Part shown: positions 8,424-16,963 of the stretch, in pieces
Numbering within the stretch: position 1 is the first letter of the stretch
Layout of the letters: each line of letters opens with the position of its first letter
Assembly (NCBI RefSeq): GCF_050483325.1
Contig: NZ_JBCMYF010000001.1
Span: 124,001 to 188,000, forward strand
Reading direction: 5' to 3'
Source: Bacillus_P idriensis_A
GTDB lineage: Bacteria > Bacillota > Bacilli > Bacillales > Bacillaceae
DNA: 64,000 nt
The notes under the pieces: model-generated
What the model was told of the DNA's origin: nothing
Seen by the model: the letters and a program-made list of their open reading frames with translations, nothing else
Database searches by the model: none
Position numbers and translations under genes: made by a program

Positions 8424-8955
8424 AATGCCTGAATCTAATCATTTACTTTCTTCTTTTAATCTTTTATATATTTATGGGAATTGCCCTAGTAAACATAAAA
8501 GGAAGGACCCTGAACAGTTTTTTATGCAAATTAGTACCCGCATTCTCTTTGGAGGGATGGGGAACTTCATGCCTCGTTCTAAATCATGGGCAATTTTGCA
8601 TAGACCATTGCATTTCTTTCGGTCTCATACTCTAAAATTCTCATCGCATTTTCTGCATTCCATGTTTTCTATTCCCCTTGTCATTATCATTTCTTCCTGT
8701 GCCAATTTCCTCTATCAATGTATCCTTATGAACAGAATTTCATCTAATGGAAGGTTTCTGATTTTAATGCCGTTCAGTTTACTGTTACACAGATGATTGG
8801 TGCTTGTTTAGTAAAGTCATATATAAAGATGGCCCAACTAATTATTGGACTATTCTTAGATACACTGAAATAACTTTATGACTTCTCTTGATTCTATTGC
8901 GGGCAGGAGAGCTATTTCTTATTGTTAGCATTAGATAATATACGTTTATACACAA
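8424..8955. other. Gene-poor stretch with possible decayed coding remnants
   Basis: No gene here is convincing. A plus-strand open frame (8416-8796, TTG start, no ribosome site) has an implausible composition. Near its end another frame ends in SKVIYKDGPTNYWTILRY followed by a stop at about 8881, which looks like the tail of a lost gene. On the minus strand, around 8560-8710, a frame with CRKCDENF and CNGLCKI is broken by a stop. These may be decayed genes; nothing intact remains. Confidence 0.3.
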
Positions 8956-8970
8956 ATGATAGCGTTTTCT
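8956..8970 (+). promoter_or_regulatory. cre-like site (CcpA) upstream of the mannosidase operon
   Basis: TGATAGCGTTTTCT (8957-8970) matches the cre consensus TGWAARCGYTWNCW at all but one position. It lies 30 bp before the GTG start of the first GH38 gene, downstream of a possible GATAAT -10 near 8932, a position that would block transcription. Confidence 0.5.
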
Positions 8971-8999
8971 TTAAGTGTAAACAAAGGGGAGAGACACTC

Positions 9000-11708
9000 G
9001 TGAAAAAAACTGCTCATATAATATCTCATTCCCATTGGGACAGAGAATGGTATTTGCCTTTTGAAAAACACCGTTACTATTTCGTTAAGCTTATGAATAC
9101 TTTAATTGAACAATTTCAAAAGGAAGGCAATCAGTTTAAATCTTTTCATCTGGATGGTCAGACAGTCCTGCTTGAAGACTATCTGGAAATACATCCTGAA
9201 AACCGCCAGATAATCAAAGAAATGATTGTAAATCAAAAGCTTCATATCGGTCCATGGTATGTATTGCAGGATGCGTTTCTAACAAGCTCAGAAGCGAACG
9301 TTCGCAACTTATTGATTGGCATGATTGATGCAAAGTCTTTTGGCCATGTTTCTAAAATCGGCTATTTTCCAGATACGTTTGGTGTATATGGTCAAGCGCC
9401 GCAGCTACTAAGACAAGCTGGCATTGAAACAGCGGCATTCGGACGGGGTGTGAAGCCTACAGGATTTAACAATACTGTTTCAGACGCGGATGAGTTTGAA
9501 TCTCCATTTTCAGAGATGATTTGGAAATCGCCTGATGGATCCAGTGTGCTTGGCGTATTGTTTGCTAACTGGTATTCAAATGGAAACGAAATTCCTGTTG
9601 ATAAAGAAAGTGCAAAGACGTTCTGGGACCAAAAACTTCATGATGCTGAGAAGTACGCAGCAACAAACCAGTTGTTATTTATGAACGGATGCGACCATCA
9701 GCCACTGCAGCAAGACATACCGCAGGCCATAGAAACAGCAGCGGCACTTTATCCGGAGTACGACTTTAAACATTCAAGCTTTGAAGAGTATATCCGGTCT
9801 TTAAAAGAGGCACTTCCAAAAGAGCTGCAAACGATTCAAGGCGAGCTCAGAAACCAGCGGACAGATGGATGGTCCACCTTGGTAAATACGGCCTCTGCGC
9901 GTATTTATCTGAAGCAATGGAATCACAGATGTCAAACACTTCTGGAAAAGATAGCAGAACCTATGGCAGCTATGACATACCTTGTACATGGAACATACCC
10001 TCGCGAATATATACGCTTTATGTGGAAATCACTTATGAAGAATCATCCTCATGACAGCATCTGCGGCTGCAGTGTAGATGAAGTACATCGCGAAATGGTG
10101 ACACGGTTTGAAAAAGTTATCCATATGGGGGATGTGTTCGTTAAAGAACAAGCATCAGCACTTGTTCAGTCCATAAATACTTCACATTCACCAGACGGTG
10201 CCATTCCGCTTGTAGTAATAAACACTACAGGAATGACTAAAAATGAAGTTGTAAAAACAAAGGTGGATATAGAAAAAATCTATTTTTCACAAATGCATTT
10301 TGAAGACATTCCAGCACATCTAAATAAAAAAGAAATGATATCTTACAAGCTTGTAGACGAACAGGGTATGGAGTTTCCTTGTTTGATTGGGGCTCCATCA
10401 ATTGAGTTTGGCTATGATCTGCCGGATGACCGATTCAGACAGCCTTATTTTGCAAAAAAAGTGAAGATATCCTTCTTTGCAGAAGACATTCAATCCTTTG
10501 GCTATAAAACCTTCTATCTGGTTCCTCAACATGAAGACCCAGTCGAGGTCATACAGCCGGCATCATCTGCTAACCCAATAGAATTAGAAAATGAACATGT
10601 ACATTTGATTTTCCATGAGGATGGTACGTATGACCTTACAGATAAGAAAACCGGCCAAACTTTTCATCGGTTAGGTATATACGAAGACACAGGGGACATT
10701 GGAAACGAATATATGTTTAAAGAAGCGGAAGGACATAAAGCGATAACTACAGAAGGAACAAAAGCTCAGTTTACAGTTAAAGAGAGAAACGAGTTTTGCA
10801 CTGTTGTTGAAATGAAACATACGTTGACCATTCCGGTTTCTGCAGATGATGAGTTAGAGAAGGAACGGCGCAGACTCATCTGGCATAAAGAACGCAAAGC
10901 TGGAAGATCCGGCATGACAGCGAAAATGTCTCTCAGAACCATTGTTACACTAGAAAAAGGAATGAAAGGTCCACAGTTTAAGCTGTATATGAACAATCAG
11001 GCAACAGATCACAGACTGCGTGTACTGTTCCCAACAGGTTTACATACAGATACTCATCAAGCCGACAGCATTTTTGAAGTGGTGACCCGTCCGAATACCC
11101 CTGAAAAAGATTGGGATAATCCAAGTTTTTGTCATCACCAGCAGCGTTTCGCGAGCGTATCTGACGGAGAAAATGGGCTGACAGTTGCGACAGATGGACT
11201 TCAGGAATATGAAATCTTGGAGTCTGATACAACTATCGCGGTTACAGTTCTTCGCTCAGTAGCAGAATTGGGAGACTGGGGATACTTTCCGACACCTGAA
11301 GCACAATGTATCGGTGAGCAGACCGCTGAGTGGTTTGTCATTCCACACAGCAAAGATGTTATTAAATCAAAAGCATATATTGAAGCTTTTCAATATAAAG
11401 TGCCTCTAATAACGGTACAAACCGACCGTCACCAAGGTACACTTCCGGCTGTCCGCCAGTTCGTGAAGACAAAGAATGAGGGCTTAGTGTGGACCTCTAT
11501 GAAAGTGGCGGAACAACATGAAGATGTGATGATTCGCTGGTTTAATCCTTCTGATGAAAATGCAAGTGCGGAGGCTGCCATAAATGATGATCAACCATCG
11601 TATCGAAGCAACATTCTTGAAGAGAAAACAAACGTCTCAAAAGTTACGCATGAAGTGAAAAGCAATGAAATTATAACATTAGGTTTAGAGCTGAAAAGGA
11701 GAAAATAA
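9000..11708 (+). CDS. GH38 alpha-mannosidase (902 residues, MngB-like branch)
   Basis: Cytoplasmic retaining alpha-mannosidase; no signal peptide. The GH38 fold starts at the N-terminus: zinc-site motif HSHWDREWYLPF at residues 8-19, likely nucleophile Asp125 in FPDTFGVYGQAPQLL, and MNGCDHQPLQQDI and HDSICGCSVDEVH as further family motifs. The short N-terminus and these motifs match the branch of mannosylglycerate hydrolase (MngB) and of the streptococcal GH38 enzyme that acts on alpha-1,3-mannose in N-glycans. I chose GTG 9000 because GGGGAG lies eight bases upstream; an in-frame TTG at 8922 has no ribosome site. It is the first gene of a four-gene unit, three bases before the GH125 gene. 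Role in trimming imported high-mannose glycans is inferred from context. Confidence 0.93.
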   Translation: MKKTAHIISHSHWDREWYLPFEKHRYYFVKLMNTLIEQFQKEGNQFKSFHLDGQTVLLEDYLEIHPENRQIIKEMIVNQKLHIGPWYVLQDAFLTSSEANVRNLLIGMIDAKSFGHVSKIGYFPDTFGVYGQAPQLLRQAGIETAAFGRGVKPTGFNNTVSDADEFESPFSEMIWKSPDGSSVLGVLFANWYSNGNEIPVDKESAKTFWDQKLHDAEKYAATNQLLFMNGCDHQPLQQDIPQAIETAAALYPEYDFKHSSFEEYIRSLKEALPKELQTIQGELRNQRTDGWSTLVNTASARIYLKQWNHRCQTLLEKIAEPMAAMTYLVHGTYPREYIRFMWKSLMKNHPHDSICGCSVDEVHREMVTRFEKVIHMGDVFVKEQASALVQSINTSHSPDGAIPLVVINTTGMTKNEVVKTKVDIEKIYFSQMHFEDIPAHLNKKEMISYKLVDEQGMEFPCLIGAPSIEFGYDLPDDRFRQPYFAKKVKISFFAEDIQSFGYKTFYLVPQHEDPVEVIQPASSANPIELENEHVHLIFHEDGTYDLTDKKTGQTFHRLGIYEDTGDIGNEYMFKEAEGHKAITTEGTKAQFTVKERNEFCTVVEMKHTLTIPVSADDELEKERRRLIWHKERKAGRSGMTAKMSLRTIVTLEKGMKGPQFKLYMNNQATDHRLRVLFPTGLHTDTHQADSIFEVVTRPNTPEKDWDNPSFCHHQQRFASVSDGENGLTVATDGLQEYEILESDTTIAVTVLRSVAELGDWGYFPTPEAQCIGEQTAEWFVIPHSKDVIKSKAYIEAFQYKVPLITVQTDRHQGTLPAVRQFVKTKNEGLVWTSMKVAEQHEDVMIRWFNPSDENASAEAAINDDQPSYRSNILEEKTNVSKVTHEVKSNEIITLGLELKRRK

Positions 11709-11711
11709 AAA

Positions 11712-13034
11712 ATGACACAATCCATTCCTGATTCCATACAAAAACTGATTACACATGTAAAAGACTACTTTCCTCATGATGAGAAGCTGCAGCGCATGTT
11801 TGAAAAGTGTTTCGTAAACACCTATGAAACTACGATGAAGAAACAAAAAGACGGCAAAACATTTGTCATTACAGGAGATATTCCGGCGATGTGGCTGAGG
11901 GATTCTGCTGCACAAGTAAGGCCTTATCTTTTAGCTGCAGAAGAAGATGAAGAAATGGCTGATCTGTTAGAAGGAGTCGTTCGTCAGCAATTTGACTTTA
12001 TCTTGCATGACCCTTATGCGAATGCGTTTAATGAAACGGCTAATTTAAAAGGGCATCAACTGGATCGCACGACGATGACTCCCCGTATTTGGGAACGAAA
12101 ATATGAGATTGATTCACTTTGTTATCCGATACAGCTTGCTTTTTTATTCTGGAAATCAACCGGCCGCACCTCTCACCTTGATGGAACGTTCCAAAATGTC
12201 CTAGAAACGATTATTGAAGTATGGCGAACAGAACAAGATCATGAAAACCGTTCTTCTTATCTGTTTGAACGCTCAGATTGCCGGCAGTCTGATACATTGC
12301 TGCGTGACGGTAAGGGGGGACGAGTCGTGCCGGCTGGCATGACATGGAGTGCGTTCCGTCCGAGTGATGATGCATGCACATACGGCTATCTTGTCCCAGC
12401 TAATATGTTCGCTGTTGTCGTCTTAGGTTATGCTGCTGAAATATGCGGTGAAGTTTTGAACAATGCTGCATTAAAAGAGGAATGCCTTTCCGTTCAAAAA
12501 GAGATCAAGGGTGGTATTGAGCAATTTGCAAAGTTAGAACATCCAATCCACGGAGAAATGTATGTATATGAAACAGACGGTGAAGGCAGAGTCAATTTAA
12601 TGGACGATGCAAATGTTCCGAGTTTACTCGCAAGTCCATATTTAGGCTATGTCTCAATGGATGATCCGACCTATTTAAATACTCGTTCATTCTTATTAAG
12701 CCGTGATAATCCTTATTATTACGAAGGAAAATATGCAAGCGGAATCGGCAGTCCGCATACACCTGATCATTATATTTGGCATATAGCACTGGCTATTCAA
12801 GGCATGACAACAAAAAACGAAGAAGAAAAGAAACAAATCCTGACAGCCTTCTTACAGACAGATGGCGGAACAGAGTATATGCATGAAGGATTTAATGCAG
12901 ATCTGCCAGAAGAGTTTACGCGCGATTGGTTTGCTTGGGCAAATTCCATGTTCAGTGAATTTGTTCTAAGTCTTACAGGAAAAGCGGTAAAAGGAAGCCC
13001 GTTGCATGAAGCTGCAGTAAAATCAGGAAGTTAA
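11712..13034 (+). CDS. GH125 exo-alpha-1,6-mannosidase
   Basis: Inverting, metal-independent exo-alpha-1,6-mannosidase, cytoplasmic. The 440-residue product has the family's length and (alpha/alpha)6 barrel motifs: TGDIPAMWLRDSAAQVRPYL (residues 54-73), WERKYEIDSLCYP and FRPSDDACTYGY. Asp220 corresponds to the catalytic acid and Glu392 (YMHEGF) to the catalytic base known from the Clostridium and Streptococcus enzymes. AAGGAG for this gene lies within the last codons of the GH38 gene. In pneumococcus a GH125 gene also sits beside GH38 genes in an N-glycan pathway, which supports the same function here: removal of the alpha-1,6-linked core mannose. Confidence 0.95.
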   Translation: MTQSIPDSIQKLITHVKDYFPHDEKLQRMFEKCFVNTYETTMKKQKDGKTFVITGDIPAMWLRDSAAQVRPYLLAAEEDEEMADLLEGVVRQQFDFILHDPYANAFNETANLKGHQLDRTTMTPRIWERKYEIDSLCYPIQLAFLFWKSTGRTSHLDGTFQNVLETIIEVWRTEQDHENRSSYLFERSDCRQSDTLLRDGKGGRVVPAGMTWSAFRPSDDACTYGYLVPANMFAVVVLGYAAEICGEVLNNAALKEECLSVQKEIKGGIEQFAKLEHPIHGEMYVYETDGEGRVNLMDDANVPSLLASPYLGYVSMDDPTYLNTRSFLLSRDNPYYYEGKYASGIGSPHTPDHYIWHIALAIQGMTTKNEEEKKQILTAFLQTDGGTEYMHEGFNADLPEEFTRDWFAWANSMFSEFVLSLTGKAVKGSPLHEAAVKSGS

Positions 13035-13071
13035 AAGAATTAGCTGACTTGTAAGAAAGGAAGGCGATGGC

Positions 13072-13689
13072 ATGAAGTGGACGGAATGGATGGTCGAAGT
13101 AAGCGATTGGCTGTGGCGTTTAATACTTGCGAATGTTTGTTGGATCATTTTCACACTTCTTGGTCTGGGGATCTTTGGTTTTTTTCCTTCAACGGTGGCT
13201 TTATTTACAGTCGTCCGGAAATGGCTGAAACATGAGCAGGATATTCCGATTTGGAAAACATTTAAGCGTGTGTATCTAAAAGAATGGAAAAGAAGTAATC
13301 AGATAGGTTTTATTTTTTACGGAATAGCAGCTTTTCTATATGTAGATATCAGGGCGGCAGAGTCCATGCCGGGTATTCTTTCTATGTTCTTGCTGGCTCT
13401 ATTATGGGTGCTTGCTTTTATATTGCTTATGGCCCTTGCCTATTTCTTTGCCATCTATGTGCATTATGAGTTTTCAAACAGAGAATATATAAAACAATCA
13501 TTTCTTTTTGCCATATCAAGCCTATCAACAGCTTTGTGGATTGGCGCAGGAATCTTCTTTATCGGTTACTTGATTTACCAATTGCCGGGATTGATTCCTT
13601 TTGTATCTGCTGTCTTCCCGGTTTATTGGATGATGAAGGTTTGCCTTAAACGGTTTGAACAGCTAGAAAAAAAAGTGTACAACCATTAG
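13072..13689 (+). CDS. DUF624 (YesL-like) membrane protein
   Basis: A 205-residue protein with about five membrane segments (near residues 18-42, 78-95, 100-125, 143-165 and 170-190), starting after GGAAGG. The pattern LANVCWIIFTLLGLGIFGFFPSTVALF at 19-45 is characteristic of DUF624/YesL, whose genes recur in Bacillus and Paenibacillus carbohydrate clusters with YesMN regulators and LplABC importers. Its function is unknown; an accessory role in transport or signalling is inferred only from that association. Here it lies between two mannosidase genes in the same operon. Confidence 0.85.
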   Translation: MKWTEWMVEVSDWLWRLILANVCWIIFTLLGLGIFGFFPSTVALFTVVRKWLKHEQDIPIWKTFKRVYLKEWKRSNQIGFIFYGIAAFLYVDIRAAESMPGILSMFLLALLWVLAFILLMALAYFFAIYVHYEFSNREYIKQSFLFAISSLSTALWIGAGIFFIGYLIYQLPGLIPFVSAVFPVYWMMKVCLKRFEQLEKKVYNH

Positions 13690-13721
13690 ACAATTAAAAT
13701 TTACGAGTTGGTGAAAAAGGC

Positions 13722-16700
13722 ATGTTTTTAACAGAACGAAAATTAGAAGCTCGGATTCAGGAGTTGTCTCCTCTTCGATACCGCGACACAAGACCAATAA
13801 CGTCTTTTCTGACGATAGAAGATAATGGAGAAATCGGTCTATATCCTCCAGAGATTGGAAATGAGCATCAGAAGATAGAAACAGGGGATCGCTGGGAAGG
13901 CCGTGATGTTTATAAGTGGCTGCAAACAACGGTTTTGTTTCCAAAGGATTGGGCTGGAAAAAAGATTGCAGGAAACTTTCAGTTTGGAAGAACGGGAGGA
14001 GGCAATAACTCGGGATTTGAATCCTTGCTATTTGTAAATAATGAGCCCTATCAAGGTGTGGATTCGAATCACGAAGAGGTAATCTTCAAAGAGTCTTTTG
14101 CTGGAGAAGAGGTATCCTTATCATTTCGTATGTGGACTGGTTTAGAAGGCGGGGGACTTCCCCAAATTCAGCATTACCGATTGGATCGTGCAGAATTAAG
14201 CTTTCTTGATGAGAAACTGGATGATCTGTACTTTACCGCATTAGCCATGTATCAGACAGTGATGGAATTGCCTGAAGCAGACCCTAATCGTTCCATGCTT
14301 ATTACTCTTTTAAACAAGACATTTTTACTGGTCGACTGGACAGCTCCAGGTGAGACTCACTTTTACGATTCTTGTTACCAAGCACATGATTTCATCAAAG
14401 GGGAACTAAGCAAACTTGATAAAAACCATCCTGTCACAGTTCATTGTGTAGGACATACCCATATTGACGTAGCTTGGCTGTGGCGTTTGAAGCATACGAG
14501 AGAAAAAGCAGCACGCTCTTTTTCAACGGTTCTTCGTTTAATGGAAGAATACCCGGATTATCTATTCCTGCAATCACAGCCTCAGCTCTATGAATATATC
14601 AAAAATGATTATCCTGATATTTATAAGAAGATGAAAGACCGTATTAGTGAAGGACGCTGGGAAGCGGAAGGCAGCATGTGGCTTGAAGCGGATTGCAACA
14701 TTCCAAGCGGTGAATCATTAGTGCGCCAGATTCTCATCGGAAAACAATTTTTGAAGAACGAATTTGGTGTGGAGTGTTCGGTCCTGTGGCTGCCTGATGT
14801 ATTCGGCTACAGCTGGGCGCTGCCTCAAATTTTAAAGAAATCAGGGATTGATTCTTTTATGACAACGAAGATTAGCTGGAATCAATACAACCGCATGCCG
14901 CATGATACGTTTTATTGGAAAGGTATTGATGGAACCCGGATTCTGACTCACTTCATTACCACACCAGAAACTTGGAATGAAGATGATTCCTGGTTCTACA
15001 CCTATAACGGCCAGGTGACTGCTAAAACAGTAAATGGCGCTTGGAAAGGCTACCGAAATAAAGATGTAAACAAAAATCTTCTTCTGTCGTATGGCTATGG
15101 GGATGGAGGAGGCGGGGTTAACAGAGAAATGCTGGAGCTCCGCCGCCATTTAGACGAAATGCCCGGCATTCCGCGCGTAAAGCCGGGAAAAGCGGGGGAT
15201 TACTTTAAAGAGCTTCTTCATACAGTGGAGAATACAGATCAATATGTTCACCTATGGGACGGTGAATTGTATTTAGAGTATCACCGCGGCACATACACAA
15301 GTCAGGCATTCATGAAACGAAATAACCGCAAGCTGGAACTTGCTTTTAGACAATGGGAATTCTACAGCGTTCTTGAGTCTTTAAAAAATGGATGGAGCAG
15401 CTATCCTGCAAAAGAGCTCCTTTCCGCATGGAAAATTCTGCTTCGCAATCAGTTCCACGATATTATTCCAGGATCATCGATACGGGAAGTATATGAAGAT
15501 GCCCAAGTTGAATATGAAGAAGCTCACAGCCTCTATCAATCCCATATGAAAAAATCCGAAGCTGCTTTGATGGAAAAACAAAAAGGCACTTACACGCTAT
15601 TTAATCCAACTCTTTGGAATCATAAGCAGGCTGTAATGATTCCTTATGATGATGCAAATAAAGGGGATGGCTGTTTTAGGGATGAAAAAGGCAATATGCT
15701 GACAGCACAAAAAGGGAAGAGCGGCTGGTGGGTACTCCCTGAAACACTGCCTTCTTTTGCAGGCACAAGGCTTAATTATTCAAAAGATGAATCGAATGAA
15801 ATCGCCAAAACCCCTTTTTTATATAAGAATCAATCATTATCCACCCCTTTTTATGAAGTGGAATGGAATGAAAGCGGACAGATCATTAGCCTGTATGATA
15901 AAGAAATGGAAAGAAATGTTCTAGCAGATGGATCAAAAGGAAACATCCTTCAGATCTTTGAAGATAAGCCATTAGCTCATGACGCATGGGATATTGACTT
16001 ATATTATCAAGAGAAATCCAATGAAGTAGATCAACTTGAACTTATAGAAGTAACAGAAAATGGCCCAGTAAGGTTTTCAGTGAAAATGAAGTGGAACTAT
16101 CACTTGTCAACGGTTACACAATATGCCGTTTTCTATTCTTATACGAAACGCATTGATTTTGAAACACATGTTGACTGGCATGAGAGAAGGAAACTTCTAA
16201 AAACTGCATTCCCAGTTGACATTCGTTCCACAGAAGCCACATTTGACATTCAGTATGGAAATGTCAAACGGCCTACGCACTGGAATACATCATGGGAAAT
16301 GGCAAAATTCGAAACAGCAGGCCATCAATGGGCGGATTTATCTGAAACGGGCTATGGTGTCAGCCTGCTCAATGACTGTAAGTATGGATATGATATAAAA
16401 GAGAACATACTCCGTCTCTCATTACTAAAATCTTCTATTTACCCGGATACGGAAGCGGATCAAGGAGAACACAATTTTACTTATTCGTTATATCCTCATT
16501 GCGGAGATTGGCGTGATGCCGGAACTCATCAGGAAGCGTGGGTTCTAAATGCACCCGTGCAGGTTTTTAGCGGTGCTGCTGCAAATAGCGGCCAGTCACT
16601 TCTCTCATCGGATCATGTCAACATTCATGTTGATGCCGTAAAGAAAGCAGAAGAAGCAGACGGAGTGATCGTCCGATTTCATGAATTTGAAGGCAGAAAA

Positions 16701-16853
16701 GGGAAAGTTGCCCTTCATTCAGATTATTACATCGAATATTGGTGTGAAATGGACTTAATGGAACAGCCAATTTCTGATAAAATGAAAAGCAGCGCCATTA
16801 CTCTTGATGTTTCTCCTTATGAAATTAAAACCGTTTTTATCAAATTTCAATAA
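13722..16853 (+). CDS. GH38 alpha-mannosidase (1043 residues, class II type)
   Basis: Second, larger cytoplasmic GH38 enzyme. Residues 1-240 form the beta-rich N-terminal domain (GRDVYKWLQTTV, GGGNNSGFESLLFV). The catalytic domain starts with the zinc motif HTHIDVAWLWRL near residue 245, has the nucleophile Asp359 in LWLPDVFGYSWALPQIL, and continues with LSYGYGDGGGG and RNQFHDIIPGSSI. The C-terminal half is the beta-sandwich of class II mannosidases. It shares little with the first GH38 protein, so the two probably differ in linkage preference (for example alpha-1,2/1,3 against alpha-1,3/1,6); this is inference. The ATG at 13722 has only a weak GGTGA upstream. A terminator follows, closing the mannosidase unit. 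Confidence 0.94.
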   Translation: MFLTERKLEARIQELSPLRYRDTRPITSFLTIEDNGEIGLYPPEIGNEHQKIETGDRWEGRDVYKWLQTTVLFPKDWAGKKIAGNFQFGRTGGGNNSGFESLLFVNNEPYQGVDSNHEEVIFKESFAGEEVSLSFRMWTGLEGGGLPQIQHYRLDRAELSFLDEKLDDLYFTALAMYQTVMELPEADPNRSMLITLLNKTFLLVDWTAPGETHFYDSCYQAHDFIKGELSKLDKNHPVTVHCVGHTHIDVAWLWRLKHTREKAARSFSTVLRLMEEYPDYLFLQSQPQLYEYIKNDYPDIYKKMKDRISEGRWEAEGSMWLEADCNIPSGESLVRQILIGKQFLKNEFGVECSVLWLPDVFGYSWALPQILKKSGIDSFMTTKISWNQYNRMPHDTFYWKGIDGTRILTHFITTPETWNEDDSWFYTYNGQVTAKTVNGAWKGYRNKDVNKNLLLSYGYGDGGGGVNREMLELRRHLDEMPGIPRVKPGKAGDYFKELLHTVENTDQYVHLWDGELYLEYHRGTYTSQAFMKRNNRKLELAFRQWEFYSVLESLKNGWSSYPAKELLSAWKILLRNQFHDIIPGSSIREVYEDAQVEYEEAHSLYQSHMKKSEAALMEKQKGTYTLFNPTLWNHKQAVMIPYDDANKGDGCFRDEKGNMLTAQKGKSGWWVLPETLPSFAGTRLNYSKDESNEIAKTPFLYKNQSLSTPFYEVEWNESGQIISLYDKEMERNVLADGSKGNILQIFEDKPLAHDAWDIDLYYQEKSNEVDQLELIEVTENGPVRFSVKMKWNYHLSTVTQYAVFYSYTKRIDFETHVDWHERRKLLKTAFPVDIRSTEATFDIQYGNVKRPTHWNTSWEMAKFETAGHQWADLSETGYGVSLLNDCKYGYDIKENILRLSLLKSSIYPDTEADQGEHNFTYSLYPHCGDWRDAGTHQEAWVLNAPVQVFSGAAANSGQSLLSSDHVNIHVDAVKKAEEADGVIVRFHEFEGRKGKVALHSDYYIEYWCEMDLMEQPISDKMKSSAITLDVSPYEIKTVFIKFQ

Positions 16854-16860
16854 TGGGTGA

Positions 16861-16897
16861 AAAAGCGCAGCACTTTTTGGAGTGGTGCGCTTTTCTC
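16861..16897 (+). terminator. Terminator of the mannosidase unit
   Basis: AAAAGCGCAGCACT pairs with AGTGGTGCGCTTTT (one mismatch) across a TTTTGG loop, directly after the second GH38 stop. Confidence 0.8.
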
Positions 16898-16963
16898 TTA
16901 CGCAGCGGAGAATGTCTATTAAACTATTAAAAATGTTTTATACCTCGTACAAGGAGCATAGAC

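Noticed and set aside
8416..8796. 126-codon plus-strand frame
   Set aside because: TTG start without ribosome site, overlaps the preceding gene, and has a composition (rich in Phe, Ser, His) unlike its neighbours.
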